Shown here in pieces: positions 51,582-60,431 of a DNA stretch of 64,000 nucleotides. Both the position numbers and the translations under genes were made by a program. The stretch's first letter is position 1. Each line of letters opens with the position of its first letter. The stretch is from contig NZ_PKQQ01000008.1 of NCBI RefSeq assembly GCF_002893095.1, forward strand, positions 124,001-188,000, read 5' to 3'. Source of the DNA: Stenotrophomonas sp. VV52. GTDB taxonomy: Bacteria; Pseudomonadota; Gammaproteobacteria; Xanthomonadales; Xanthomonadaceae. Under the pieces are notes generated by a model. It had not been told where the DNA came from. It saw nothing but the letters and a program-made list of their open reading frames with translations, and did not search any database.

Positions 51582-52519
51582 GCGAACTCGCTGGCAGGTG
51601 AGGAATGGTCGGACAGGCCGGCCGCCGCGAACAGCCGGCGCCGGGTCAGCGGGCCGAAGCGCAGCGCGTCGCACAGGCCCTGCAGCATCTGCGCGTCGGC
51701 GCTGGCGCGGCTGAAATCGGCCTGCGTCGCGTCCAGCGGCGCATCCAGCGCGATCGTGGTCAGCTGACGCCACAGCAGCGCGTGCTCGCGCTGCTCGCGC
51801 AGCCGCACCGCCATCTGCGCCGCGCCGCGCAGGCGCAGGAAGGGCACTTCGTCCAGTCGTTCGTACAGGATGTCCAGGCTGCCGAAGTGGGCCAGCAGCA
51901 CCGCGGCCGACTTCGCGCCGACCCCGGTCACGCCCGGGATGTTGTCCACCGCATCGCCGCACAGCGCCAGGTAGTCCGCGATCTGGTGCGCATGCACGCC
52001 GTGGCGTGCCTTGACCCCGGCCATGCCCCAGCGCTGGTTGCGCGCGTAATCCCACTGTTCGTCATGCTCGAACAGCAGCTGCGAAAGGTCCTTGTCGGCC
52101 GAGACGATCACCCCGCGCATGCCGGCCGGGCGGCGCGCATGCAGGGCGCTGCCGATCAGATCGTCCGCTTCGTATTCGTGGTGGGCCAGCACCGCCAGGC
52201 CCAGCGCGCTGCACAGGGCCTTGCAATGCGCGAACTGGCGGCGCAGCGCTTCCGGCGCCGGATCGCGGTTGGCCTTGTAGGCCGCATACAGGCCATGCCG
52301 GAAGCAGCTGTCCAGCGCCTCGTCGAAGGCAATGGCGATGTGCTGCGGGCGCTCGCGCTCGAGCAGGTCGAGCAGGAACCGGGCAAAACCGTGCACGGCG
52401 TTGGTCGGCCAGCCCTGCTGGTCCTGGAACTCGTCCGGCATCGAATGCCAGGCGCGGAAGACGTACAGGCTGGCGTCGACCAGGTACAGCGGCGTGCGCA
52501 CGGGAACGAGGTCGGACAC
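51578..52519 (-). CDS. 5'-3' exonuclease (exonuclease IX / polymerase I N-terminal type)
   Basis: The 313-residue protein resembles the 5' nuclease domain of DNA polymerase I. Acidic metal ligands are seen in YLVDASLYVFRAWH, IAFDEALDSCFRH, HEYEADDLIGS, VSADKDLSQLL and the helix-hairpin-helix segment GDAVDNIPGVTGVGAKSA (its Asp pair coordinates metal). All are intact, so it is probably active on flaps or RNA primers. It directly abuts the nitroreductase stop and overlaps the NUDIX gene. Confidence 0.88.
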   Translation of the reverse strand: MSDLVPVRTPLYLVDASLYVFRAWHSMPDEFQDQQGWPTNAVHGFARFLLDLLERERPQHIAIAFDEALDSCFRHGLYAAYKANRDPAPEALRRQFAHCKALCSALGLAVLAHHEYEADDLIGSALHARRPAGMRGVIVSADKDLSQLLFEHDEQWDYARNQRWGMAGVKARHGVHAHQIADYLALCGDAVDNIPGVTGVGAKSAAVLLAHFGSLDILYERLDEVPFLRLRGAAQMAVRLREQREHALLWRQLTTIALDAPLDATQADFSRASADAQMLQGLCDALRFGPLTRRRLFAAAGLSDHSSPASEFA

Positions 52520-53095
52520 TCAGCCCACCCAGTCCTGCAGCAGCGCGGCCGGGTCCGGGCGCTCGCGCTCGGGGACCTCGATCAGCGGCGTGCCGATGTG
52601 GATGAAGCCGGCGATGCGCTCATGTTCGGCCAGGCCCAGGTGAGCATGCACGGCCGGGTCGAAGGCCATCCACGCGGTCAGCCACTGCGCGCCGAAGCCA
52701 AGCGCCTGCGCCGCCTGCAGCAGGGCGAAGCAGACGCAGGCGGCGGTCATCAGCTGCTCCTGCTCGGGCACCTTGGGGCTGGGCGTGGGGCTGGCGATGA
52801 CGGTGATGATCAGCGGGGCGTGCGAAAAGCGCTGGCGGTCCTTGTCCACCTGGGCCTCGGACGCGGTCGGGTCGCGCTCGCGGCTGCGCCGGGCCAGGAA
52901 CTCGCCCAGGCTGTGGCGGGCGTCGCCGGCAATGCGCAGGAAGCGGAACGGGACCCGCTTGCCGTGGTCGGGCACGCGCACGGCCGAGGCCAGCATCCGC
53001 TGCAGGGTCGCCGGGTCCGGTCCGGGGGCGCCCAGTTGCAGGGCGGGGACCGAACGGCGGGCGTCCAGGGCGTGCAGCGCGGGGGAGTCGAGCAT
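52520..53095 (-). CDS. nitroreductase family protein (YdjA-like)
   Basis: The 191-residue FMN enzyme begins in MLDSPALHALDARRSVP and has VPDHGKRVPFRFLRI (FMN contact), a middle helix MTAACVCFALLQAAQALGFG and GFIHIGTP, matching small YdjA-type nitroreductases. The substrate is unknown. I use the ATG at 53095; the frame continues to 53164 without conserved sequence. It is first of a four-gene minus-strand group (nitroreductase, exonuclease, NUDIX, amidohydrolase). Confidence 0.82.
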   Translation of the reverse strand: MLDSPALHALDARRSVPALQLGAPGPDPATLQRMLASAVRVPDHGKRVPFRFLRIAGDARHSLGEFLARRSRERDPTASEAQVDKDRQRFSHAPLIITVIASPTPSPKVPEQEQLMTAACVCFALLQAAQALGFGAQWLTAWMAFDPAVHAHLGLAEHERIAGFIHIGTPLIEVPERERPDPAALLQDWVG

Positions 53096-53426
53096 GGGAT
53101 CACGGGTCAGGCATTGGAGTGGCTGAGTATAGTCGCGGCGGTTTGTGACACGGCTTTGGGCCATCGCCGGCCCATTTGCGACAAAGTGTGATGAACCGCA
53201 CTTAATTAGTGGGCTTCCTTCAGATCCCTGTACTCGCTTCCAACCCCCGCTGGCCTTACGATACGAGACCTGTCAGTACCCCGGTCATGAGGTTGAAAGT
53301 GCGGACTGAATCACTGTCCCGCACGGGCGGGGCGTCCTACCATCCGTGTGCTGGCGTCTTGGGGACGCCCGCTCCGGTCTTATCCATGCTGCATCCTGTA
53401 CCAGCGAGGGTGGGGAGCCTTTTCGC
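53096..53426. promoter_or_regulatory. 331-base divergent intergenic region
   Basis: The gap separates the nitroreductase group from the DUF1631 gene. It has an AT-richer core (53178-53215), with tgtgatgaaccgcact resembling one good and one poor half of a CRP/Clp site, and a GC-rich imperfect inverted repeat near 53326-53379. No repeat of the SMAG or junction type is present, which is unusual for gaps this long in the window. Confidence 0.35.
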
Positions 53427-55736
53427 ATGATCGCCACGCCCACCAATCCGGGGCAACCGGGTCGCGACCCGGCGCTGTTGAAGCTTGCGCGCGAGGCTGC
53501 CCTGCCGGGACTGGCCGAGTCGTTCGCGACCGTGCTGGCACGCTTCGACGACGTGCTGTTCGACCGCGCCGGCACCGCCGGTGCGTCGCAGCTGCTGTTC
53601 CTGGATGGCATGCGCGAACTGCGTCGGCGCCGCGAGGAGATCGTGGCCGGGTTCCGTGGCCACCTGGCGCAGGCCTGGGAGGCGCTGGAGCGCGGCGAGC
53701 CGCTGTCGGCCGAAGCGACCCTGGCCGGCCAGGTCGAGGAAGGGCTGAGCCTGGTCCCCGAACACGTGCTGGAATCGCGGCTGGCGGTGCGCAACTTCGC
53801 CACCGTGCTGCTGCGCGACTGGAAGCCGGTGCTGGGCCGGCTCGACCGCCGCCTGGGCTGGATCGCCGGGGGCCTGGAGCTGGACGCGGACAGCAATCCG
53901 ATCAGCCCGGAGCATATCGGCGTGGCCATCCATGAGGCGTTCGCCGTCTGCGAACTGGCCCCGGAAGTGCGCCTGGTGCTGATCAAGCTGTGCGAGCGCG
54001 ACCTGCACGGGCCGATCGGCAAGCGTTACGAGAAGCTGGACGAACAACTGGCCGCCGCCGGGGTGATGCCGCAGATGGCCGCACCGCGTCGCGCGGCGCC
54101 GCGCCCGCCGTCGCCGCGGCAGGAGCTGGATGATCTGGTCGACGCGCTGGAAAACCAGCAGGCGGCTGCCGACGACGGCGCGGCTCCGGCCTGGGCCCAG
54201 CGTTTCGCCAACCGCTGGGCGGCGAGTCGCGGGCGCATGCAGTCGGCGCAGGCGGCGCACGAGCAGGCCGGCGATGGCGCCGATGGCATGAGCGGCAACC
54301 AGGGCATGCTGCTGGAGGCGCTGCACGAGTTGCTGCAGCAGACCCGCCATGTGCGCGAGGACGCGACCTCGGCGGCCAGTGTGGCGGTGGGCCAGCAGCG
54401 TCCGCTCAGCCAGCGCGAGATGATGTCGGTGCTGTCGTTGCTGCAGGCAACGCCTAGCGCGACGCTGCGCGCGGCGATTGGTGAAGATGGCGAGTCGCTG
54501 GCGCAGCGGCTGAAGAGCGAGGTGCTGTCCGGGGCGACCCGGCTCGGGGTGGACCCGGCGCAGGCGCGCCTGGATCCGCAGGACGAGGACGCGATCGATC
54601 TGGTCGGGATGCTGTTCGACGTGATGCTGGACGAGCGCGACCTGGAAGGCCGTTCGCGCGAGCTGATCGGTCGGCTGGTGGTGCCGTTCGTGAAGGTGGC
54701 GATGCTGGACCGCCGGATGTTCGTGCAGAAGACCCACCCGGCGCGCAAGCTGCTCAATTCGCTGGCCGAGGCCTGCGAGGGCAACACGGGCGAGAGCCAG
54801 GCCGAGCGCGTGCTGATGGGCAAGGTCGAGGAAATCATCGAGCGGCTGGTGGCGGAGTTCAATGAGAACCTGGCGATCTTCCTGACGCTGGAAGAGGAGT
54901 TCCGCGATTTCCTGACCCAGCATCGGCGGCGCATCGAGATTGCGGAGCGCCGCGCGGCGGAAACGCAGCGTGGGCAGGAAAAGCTGGAGGTGGCACGGAC
55001 CCGTGCGGCCTCGGAACTGGATTGGCGGATTGCGGATACGACGCTGCCGCAGGCGATTGGCGAGTTCCTGCGCCAGCCGTGGCAGCACCACCTGACGCTG
55101 GCGGTGCTGCGCGAGGGCGACGACGGTGCGTCGGTGAGCGAGGCGCTGGCGTTGGCGGACGGGGTGCTGGAAGAGGTCTCCGAGGCGCGCCGGCATGTGG
55201 TCGGCAAGCCGTGGCTGCAGGCGTGGCATCCGGTGCTGCGCAAGGTGTTTGCGAGCGTGGGTGTGCATGCCGACGGTGCGAGTGCGGCGATCGATACGCT
55301 GCACGATACGCTGCAGTCGATCGCCGAGTCGCGGCCAGAGCTGGAGCGTGCGCTGCCGGAGCTGCCGCAGGTGGTGTTGCCGGCGCCGCCGGCGGCGGAG
55401 AGCGCGGGGGTGGAGCTGGGCGGCAAGGTCGATGTGACCGATTTCGACAATGCCGATGCGGACCGCTTCCGTGGCCTGGAAATTGGCAGCTGGCTGGACT
55501 TCGTGGACAAGGACGGCAAGGTGCAGGCGGGCAAGCTGTCGTGGGTGAGCCCGATCTCGTCGCGCCTGCTGTTCGTGAACCGCCGCGGCGTGCGCTTCTG
55601 CGTGGCGTCGCCGGAAGAGCTGGCGGTCATGGTGCGCCTGGGTCGCCTGCGCGCGCACATCGACGATGGCGCGTTCGACAGTGCCATGCAGGGTGTTATC
55701 GACCGGCTTGATACCAAGGGCGCTACGGTTCACTGA
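53427..55736 (+). CDS. DUF1631 family protein, probable c-di-GMP-linked PilZ-type C-terminus
   Basis: The 769-residue soluble protein is mostly helical, with a Pro/Ala-rich linker (RRAAPRPPSPRQEL, about residues 220-233), the central DUF1631 block LVGMLFDVMLDERDLEGRSRELIGRL (broken here for length), FVQKTHPARKLLNSLAEACEG, and a C-terminal part ending with LEIGSWLDFVDKDGKVQAGK and RRGVRFCVASPEELA, which resembles a PilZ-like beta barrel. Annotation as thymidine phosphorylase, common for homologues, is not supported. The ATG at 53427 has GGAG at spacing 8. Its role is unknown. Confidence 0.8.
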   Translation: MIATPTNPGQPGRDPALLKLAREAALPGLAESFATVLARFDDVLFDRAGTAGASQLLFLDGMRELRRRREEIVAGFRGHLAQAWEALERGEPLSAEATLAGQVEEGLSLVPEHVLESRLAVRNFATVLLRDWKPVLGRLDRRLGWIAGGLELDADSNPISPEHIGVAIHEAFAVCELAPEVRLVLIKLCERDLHGPIGKRYEKLDEQLAAAGVMPQMAAPRRAAPRPPSPRQELDDLVDALENQQAAADDGAAPAWAQRFANRWAASRGRMQSAQAAHEQAGDGADGMSGNQGMLLEALHELLQQTRHVREDATSAASVAVGQQRPLSQREMMSVLSLLQATPSATLRAAIGEDGESLAQRLKSEVLSGATRLGVDPAQARLDPQDEDAIDLVGMLFDVMLDERDLEGRSRELIGRLVVPFVKVAMLDRRMFVQKTHPARKLLNSLAEACEGNTGESQAERVLMGKVEEIIERLVAEFNENLAIFLTLEEEFRDFLTQHRRRIEIAERRAAETQRGQEKLEVARTRAASELDWRIADTTLPQAIGEFLRQPWQHHLTLAVLREGDDGASVSEALALADGVLEEVSEARRHVVGKPWLQAWHPVLRKVFASVGVHADGASAAIDTLHDTLQSIAESRPELERALPELPQVVLPAPPAAESAGVELGGKVDVTDFDNADADRFRGLEIGSWLDFVDKDGKVQAGKLSWVSPISSRLLFVNRRGVRFCVASPEELAVMVRLGRLRAHIDDGAFDSAMQGVIDRLDTKGATVH

Positions 55737-55791
55737 CGGTTCTGCGCCAAGAGCCGAGAGCATTGGTTTGCAGGTTTCGCCTGGCTTGGGC

Positions 55792-55889
55792 CGGCGGGGG
55801 TGGGTTTGCGGGGTCGCCGCAAGTACGTCCGTGTAGGCTAAGCGGACGCCATCCATGGCGCCGATTCCCCCGCAAACCCACCCCCGCCG
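55792..55889 (-). repeat. three-way-junction repeat, copy F (variant stems)
   Basis: A perfect 22-bp outer stem pairs 55792-55813 with 55868-55889. Inside are tacg/tgta around TCCG (55824-55835) and cgcca-TCCA-tggcg (55847-55860), extended by cgg/ccg past a bulge. The adjacent ccgaccc/gggtcgg hairpin (55888-55910) is also seen beside other copies. It lies in the 258-base gap between the DUF1631 and pntAA genes; TGGA loops are on the antisense strand of both. Confidence 0.85.
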
Positions 55890-55994
55890 ACCCTTCGACA
55901 GTGGGTCGGGGGCCAGGGAAAAATCGGGGCGCCTCTGCCCGCGGACCCCGCATGCGGTTAGGATCGACCTCTATTCCGCTACCCGGGGTCGTGC

Positions 55995-57077
55995 ATGGCT
56001 GTCGAGGTGTTGGTGGTTCGGGAACGTGCGTCGGGCGAACGGCGCGTGGCGATGACGCCGGAGACGGCGCGCAAACTGATCGCGCTGGGCGCGACGGCCT
56101 GGTTTGAACCCGGTGCAGGTCGCGCGGCGGGATTTCCCGATGCGGCGTATCTGGAGGCCGGTGCGCAGCTGGCCGATGACGCTCGACTGGGCGTGGCCGA
56201 TATCGTGCTGTGCGTGCAGCCGCCGGAGACGGCGCGGTTGTCGCAGCTGAAGAATGGCGCCGCGCTGGTTGGCATGCTGCAGCCACAGGCCGATGCCGAA
56301 CGGGCGGGGATGATCCAGTCGCGTGGGCTGCAGGCATTCCCGCTGGAGCGCTTGCCCCGCACCACGCGTGCGCAGTCGATGGACGTGCTGAGTTCGCAGG
56401 CGGGCATGGCCGGCTACAAGGCCACGCTGATCGCGGCGCAGCTGGCGCCGCGTTTCTTCCCGATGCTGACCACGGCGGCCGGTACGATCCGGCCGTCGCG
56501 GGTGCTGGTGGTGGGGGCGGGCGTGGCGGGGCTGCAGGCCATTGCGACGGCGCGGCGGCTGGGCGCGCAGGTGGAGGGGTTCGATGTGCGGCCGGAAACG
56601 CGGGAGCAGATCGAGTCGCTGGGCGGCAAGTTCCTTGACCTGGGGGTCAGTGCGGTGGGCGAAGGCGGCTATGCGCGGCCGTTGACCGACGAGGAGCGCG
56701 CGGAGCAGCAGCGCCGGCTGGGCGAGCACCTGCGGCTGGTGGACGTGGTGATCTGCACGGCGGCGGTGCCGGGTCGGCCGGCACCGAAGATCGTGACCCG
56801 CGCGATGGTGCAGGGCATGCGCCCGGGCAGCGTGATCGTGGACCTGGCGGCGGAGACCGGCGGCAACTGCGAGGCGACGGTGCCGGGCGAGACCGTGGAC
56901 GTCGATGGGGTGGTGGTGGACGGGCCGGTGAACCTGGCCAGCCAGGGCGCGGTGCATGCCAGCGAGATGTATGCCCGCAACCTGTACAACTTCGTGGCGC
57001 TGTTTCTGAAGGACGGCGCGGTGGCGTTTGATTGGGACGATGAGCTGCTGGCGAAGACGCGCTGGGTGGCGGGCTGA
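55995..57077 (+). CDS. pntAA: NAD(P) transhydrogenase alpha subunit, part 1 (NAD-binding domain I)
   Basis: The 360-residue protein is the NAD(H)-binding component of the proton-translocating transhydrogenase. It starts MAVEVLVVRERASGERRVAM and has TTRAQSMDVLSSQAGMAGYKA, the Rossmann motif VLVVGAGVAGLQAIATAR with Asp in EGFDVRPET, and GSVIVDLAAETGGNCEAT. As in many three-subunit enzymes, the membrane part is encoded separately (pntAB at 58596). Here the two are separated by 1.5 kb holding three genes on the other strand. Confidence 0.93.
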   Translation: MAVEVLVVRERASGERRVAMTPETARKLIALGATAWFEPGAGRAAGFPDAAYLEAGAQLADDARLGVADIVLCVQPPETARLSQLKNGAALVGMLQPQADAERAGMIQSRGLQAFPLERLPRTTRAQSMDVLSSQAGMAGYKATLIAAQLAPRFFPMLTTAAGTIRPSRVLVVGAGVAGLQAIATARRLGAQVEGFDVRPETREQIESLGGKFLDLGVSAVGEGGYARPLTDEERAEQQRRLGEHLRLVDVVICTAAVPGRPAPKIVTRAMVQGMRPGSVIVDLAAETGGNCEATVPGETVDVDGVVVDGPVNLASQGAVHASEMYARNLYNFVALFLKDGAVAFDWDDELLAKTRWVAG

Positions 57078-57082
57078 CGGTG

Positions 57083-57132
57083 CAGCCACGCAGGGCGTGG
57101 CTCTACCGGTAGATCCACGCCCTGCGTGGATG
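57083..57132. repeat. pair of GTAG palindromes, GTAG ends facing each other
   Basis: The units at 57083-57106 (ending CTAC) and 57109-57132 (starting GTAG) are two bases apart, giving the junction ctaccggtag. The stems are agccacgc/gcgtggct and atccacgc/gcgtggat. They fill the gap between the convergent pntAA and DUF3106 genes. Confidence 0.85.
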
Positions 57133-57141
57133 CACTCCCAA

Positions 57142-57573
57142 TCAACGCGGCAACGCCGGCGGCGGCACGTCCTTCACCGGATTGGCCTTCAACCACTCCT
57201 GCCGCTGCTCCGGGGTCATCTTTTCCCACCGTGCGCGCAGCGCGTCGCGCTGGGCCGGGGTCATCTGCCGCATCTGGGCGAACAGCGCACGCGCCTGTTC
57301 GCGCTGCTCCGGGCTCATGTTCTCGAACCGGTGGCGTCCGCGCCGGGCCAGCTCGCGCTGTTCCGGGGTCATGTCCTGCCAGCGCTGTCCATGCTGCAGC
57401 ATGCGTTCGCGCTGCGGCGGGGCGGCGTTGTTCCAGCGGTCGCGCACCGGCGCGACCAGCGCTTCACGCTGCTGCGGGGTGAGCTTGTCCCATTCCGGCA
57501 ACGCCGAAGTCTGGGCCCAGCTGGTTGCGCTCAGCGGCAGCAGCACCAGCGCCAGGATCAGTCGCGGTTTCAT
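57142..57573 (-). CDS. DUF3106 family exported protein
   Basis: The 143-residue protein has a signal peptide ending TSWAQ and four to five imperfect repeats around a (M/L)TPEQR(x)3-4 motif (LTPQQREAL, MTPEQRELA, MSPEQREQA, MTPAQRDAL, MTPEQRQEW), which define DUF3106. The repeats are helical and resemble Spy/CpxP-type periplasmic chaperone repeats in spacing (inference). The ATG at 57573 starts the signal peptide. It is third in the cassette after the sigma factor and DUF3619-like genes. Confidence 0.85.
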   Translation of the reverse strand: MKPRLILALVLLPLSATSWAQTSALPEWDKLTPQQREALVAPVRDRWNNAAPPQRERMLQHGQRWQDMTPEQRELARRGRHRFENMSPEQREQARALFAQMRQMTPAQRDALRARWEKMTPEQRQEWLKANPVKDVPPPALPR

Positions 57574-57575
57574 GT

Positions 57576-57905
57576 TCACTCCATTGCCAGGTCGGTGGCG
57601 CCCAGCCACACGTACATGTCGGGATTCTCGTCGAGCAGCGCGTCGCTGTCATCGGCAAGCGTGGCCGCCACCTGTACCGGCGGTGCCAGCGGCGGATGGG
57701 CGGTGAAGCTGATGCCCAGGCCCAGCGCGACCACCAGCGAGGCGGCGGTGGCCAGCCACCAGCCGTGGTGGCGCGGGCGCTGCGATGCATGCCGGGCAGC
57801 GCGCAGGCGGGCCAACGTGGTCGGCGACAGCTGGCTTACGGCCTGCGCGTGCAGCTGCTGCAGGGCGGCGTCATCGGGAAGGCGGGAAGACACGGGGCGG
57901 CTCAC
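57576..57905 (-). CDS. DUF3619-like single-pass membrane protein, possible anti-sigma factor
   Basis: The 109-residue protein has a cytoplasmic N-terminus of about 48 residues with LSPTTLARLRAARHAS, one transmembrane helix (WWLATAASLVVALGLGIS, about 49-66) and a short acidic periplasmic C-terminus. The pattern, and its place between an ECF-type sigma gene and a DUF3106 gene, match the DUF3619 family of betaproteobacteria and xanthomonads. An anti-sigma role is inferred from the operon only. It overlaps the sigma gene by four bases. Confidence 0.65.
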   Translation of the reverse strand: MSRPVSSRLPDDAALQQLHAQAVSQLSPTTLARLRAARHASQRPRHHGWWLATAASLVVALGLGISFTAHPPLAPPVQVAATLADDSDALLDENPDMYVWLGATDLAME

Positions 57906-58459
57906 AGTTCGATCTCCAGATGCAGCTGCAGCGCCTGCCGGGCGCGCGAAAGATGGGTTTTTACCGCGCCCTCGCTGCAGCCCATGGCCGCTGCGGTGGT
58001 GGCGCCGTCCAGCTGTTGCAGGACGCGCAGGCTGAAGGCCTCGCGCTGCCGGGCGGGCAGCGCGCGCAGAGCCTTGACCAGCGCGGCGTACTGGTCGCGT
58101 TGTTCATGCGCCTGGGCCGGGCCCGGGCCGGGGTCGGCCCAGTCGATGTCATGCTCGGCACCGGCGTCGTCGCTGCTGCGCCAGAAGCGCAGGCGGAAGC
58201 TGCGGCGGCGCTGCAGGTCGACCACGCGGCGGCGCAGGATGCTCCAGAACAGCGGCGACCAGTCGGCGGCCGGCTTTTCCCGGTAGGCCAGCATGCGCAG
58301 CATCGCGTCCTGCACCGCATCCAGTGCGTCGTCGCGCTGGCGCAGGCCCGCCTCGGCGAAGCGGAACGCGCGCGGGCCGATCCCGGCCAGGAAGGCGTCC
58401 AGCGACACCGGCAGCGCGGCGTCGGCTTCGTCGGGCAGGGTCGGCAGGGAAGGGCTCAC
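57902..58459 (-). CDS. ECF-type RNA polymerase sigma factor
   Basis: The 185-residue protein (GTG start at 58459; an ATG at 58516 would add 19 residues) has sigma region 2 with RQRDDALDAVQDAMLRMLAY and WSPLFWSILRRRVVDLQRRR, an acidic linker, and region 4 with LPARQREAFSLRVLQQLDG and CSEGAVKTHLSRARQAL. The group is that of sigma factors linked to DUF3619 and DUF3106 genes. Its target promoters are unknown. It is transcribed opposite to, and located inside, the pnt operon. Confidence 0.85.
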   Translation of the reverse strand: MSPSLPTLPDEADAALPVSLDAFLAGIGPRAFRFAEAGLRQRDDALDAVQDAMLRMLAYREKPAADWSPLFWSILRRRVVDLQRRRSFRLRFWRSSDDAGAEHDIDWADPGPGPAQAHEQRDQYAALVKALRALPARQREAFSLRVLQQLDGATTAAAMGCSEGAVKTHLSRARQALQLHLEIEL

Positions 58460-58595
58460 CAGCACAGGGTAGCGCTCGCGCAGGGGGGACACGGTGAGAA
58501 CGTGCCGGCGCGGCATCGGTTGACCGCGCCTGCAGAACGGTTCAGCGCATGGTTATGATGCAGGGACGGGAAGACCGCCTGGGAGAGAGACTGCA

Positions 58596-58904
58596 ATGAG
58601 CGACGGGTTCGTGGCGTTGTACATCTTCATGCTGGCCGCGATCGCGGGCCACGTGATCATTTCGCGGGTGCCGGTGATCCTGCACACCCCCCTGATGTCC
58701 GGGTCCAACTTCATCCACGGCATCGTGCTGATCGGCGCGATGGTGGTGCTGGGCCACGCGCAGACTCCGCTGGAGAAGATCATCGGCTTCATCGCGGTGG
58801 TACTGGGCGCGGGCAACGCCGCCGGCGGCTACGTGGTGACCGAACGCATGCTGGACATGTTCAAGCCCAGCCAGAAGCGCGACAGCGGGGAGAAGGCGCC
58901 TTGA
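58596..58904 (+). CDS. pntAB: NAD(P) transhydrogenase alpha subunit, part 2 (membrane domain)
   Basis: The 102-residue membrane protein has three transmembrane helices and the family pattern FMLAAIAGHVIISRVPVILHTPLMSG (broken for length), with NFIHGIVLIGAM and GAGNAAGGYVVTERML. It supplies the membrane part of domain II of the transhydrogenase. It overlaps pntB by four bases. It has its own upstream gap of 79 bases beyond the sigma gene, so it must use a promoter there or read across the cassette from pntAA. Confidence 0.93.
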   Translation: MSDGFVALYIFMLAAIAGHVIISRVPVILHTPLMSGSNFIHGIVLIGAMVVLGHAQTPLEKIIGFIAVVLGAGNAAGGYVVTERMLDMFKPSQKRDSGEKAP

Positions 58905-60355
58905 ACGTCTCCACCGCGCAACTGCTGCAGTGGCTGGTGCAGGTGAGCTACCTGGTCGCCGCCACGCTGTTCCTGCTGGGCCTGCAGCGCATGGCCTCGC
59001 CGATGACCGCGCGCAGCGGCATCCGCTGGGCCGGGCTGGGCATGCTGATCGCCACCGTAGCCACCTTCTTCCTGCCCGACCTGCACAACGTGCCGCTGAT
59101 CCTGGCGGCGGTGGCGATCGGCACCGGCGTGGCCTGGTGGTCGGCCAAGCGCGTGGCGATCACCGACATGCCGCAGATGGTGGCGCTGTACAACGGCATG
59201 GGCGGTGGCTCGGCCGCGGCGATCGGCGCGGTGGAACTGTTGCGCTTCTCGTTCCTGGGCAACCGCGATACCACCCATTGGAGTGAGCAGGCCATTGCCG
59301 AGCTGGCCGCGCGCCAGCCTTCGGCTACGGTGCTGGCGCTGGCGGTGATCGGCTCGGCGATCGGCGCAGTCTCGCTGTCCGGCTCGATCATCGCCTGGGC
59401 CAAGCTGGACGGTCGCCTCGACCGCCGCGTGACCTTCCCCGGCCAGCAGGCGTTCAACCTGCTGGTGGCGCTTGCGATGGTGGTGCTGGGCATATGGGCG
59501 GCGGTGAGCCTGAGTTCGGTGGCGATCATCAGCTTCTTCGTGGTCGCGCTGGCACTGGGCGTGTTGATGACGCTGCCGATCGGCGGCGCCGACATGCCGG
59601 TGGTGATCTCGCTGTACAACGCGTTCACCGGCCTGGCGGTGGCGTTCGAAGGCTATGTGCTGGGCAATGAGGCGCTGATCATCGCCGGCATGATGGTCGG
59701 TGCGGCGGGCATCCTGCTTACCCGGCTGATGGCCAAGGCGATGAACCGGCCGATCAGTGGCGTGCTGTTCTCCAACTTCGGCGGCGGGGGCACCGCGCAG
59801 GAAATCAGCGGATCGCAGAAGCCGATCGAGGCCAGTGACGTGGCCGCGCTGATGGCGTTTGCCGAACGGGTGGTGATCGTGCCGGGCTACGGCATGGCCG
59901 TGGCCCAGGCCCAGCACAAGGTGTGGGAACTGGCGCAGCGGCTGATCGAGCGCGGGATCAAGGTGAAGTTCGCGATCCACCCGGTGGCCGGGCGCATGCC
60001 CGGGCACATGAACGTGCTGCTGGCCGAAGCGGGGGTGCCGTACGACCTGATCGCCGACATGGACGACATCAATCCGGAGTTTCCCAACACCGACGTGGCG
60101 CTGGTGATCGGCGCCAACGACGTGGTCAATCCGGTGGCACGCACCGACCCGGCCAGCCCGATCTACGGCATGCCGATCCTGGACGTGGTCAACGCGCGCA
60201 ACGTGGTGGTGATCAAGCGCGGCAAGGGCACCGGTTTTGCCGGGATCGAAAACGCGCTGTTCTACGCCGACAACGCGCGCATGCTGTACGGCGATGGCGC
60301 CGGGGCGGCGAGTGCGCTGGTAAGCGAGCTCAAGGCCCTCGACGGAACCCATTAA
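58901..60355 (+). CDS. pntB: NAD(P) transhydrogenase beta subunit
   Basis: The 484-residue subunit has about nine transmembrane helices, with a proton-path segment GLAVAFEGYVLGNEALIIAG, and the NADP-binding domain III with VVIVPGYGMAVAQAQHKVWEL, KFAIHPVAGRMPGHMNVLLAEA (broken for length), VALVIGANDVVNPVAR and VIKRGKGTGFAGIENALFY. Length matches family members of about 460-485 residues. It ends the pnt unit at a GTAG palindrome pair. Confidence 0.96.
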   Translation: MNVSTAQLLQWLVQVSYLVAATLFLLGLQRMASPMTARSGIRWAGLGMLIATVATFFLPDLHNVPLILAAVAIGTGVAWWSAKRVAITDMPQMVALYNGMGGGSAAAIGAVELLRFSFLGNRDTTHWSEQAIAELAARQPSATVLALAVIGSAIGAVSLSGSIIAWAKLDGRLDRRVTFPGQQAFNLLVALAMVVLGIWAAVSLSSVAIISFFVVALALGVLMTLPIGGADMPVVISLYNAFTGLAVAFEGYVLGNEALIIAGMMVGAAGILLTRLMAKAMNRPISGVLFSNFGGGGTAQEISGSQKPIEASDVAALMAFAERVVIVPGYGMAVAQAQHKVWELAQRLIERGIKVKFAIHPVAGRMPGHMNVLLAEAGVPYDLIADMDDINPEFPNTDVALVIGANDVVNPVARTDPASPIYGMPILDVVNARNVVVIKRGKGTGFAGIENALFYADNARMLYGDGAGAASALVSELKALDGTH

Positions 60356-60357
60356 CG

Positions 60358-60427
60358 GTAGTGCCGGCCGCCGGCCGGCTCCACGTGCTGCTGGATTCGT
60401 GCAGAGCCGGCCGGCGGCCGGCACTAC
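60358..60427. repeat. pair of inverted GTAG palindromes (SMAG/REP type)
   Basis: The units at 60358-60382 (GTAG left) and 60403-60427 (CTAC right) have tgccggcc/ggccggca stems. They fill the gap between the pntB stop and the convergent membrane-protein gene and can fold as one long hairpin. Confidence 0.85.
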
Positions 60428-60431
60428 CGGG

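Noticed and set aside
53178..53200. Possible CRP/Clp site tgtgatgaaccgcact
   Set aside because: Only one half matches; the other has three of five positions, which is not enough for a separate feature.
53427..55736. Label of thymidine phosphorylase for the DUF1631 protein
   Set aside because: None of the phosphorylase motifs is present; the name seems to be a propagated error for this family.
53337..55856. 839-codon minus-strand frame over the DUF1631 gene
   Set aside because: Composition is that of an antisense shadow (Arg/Gln/His-rich), while the plus-strand frame has family motifs and a good ribosome binding site.
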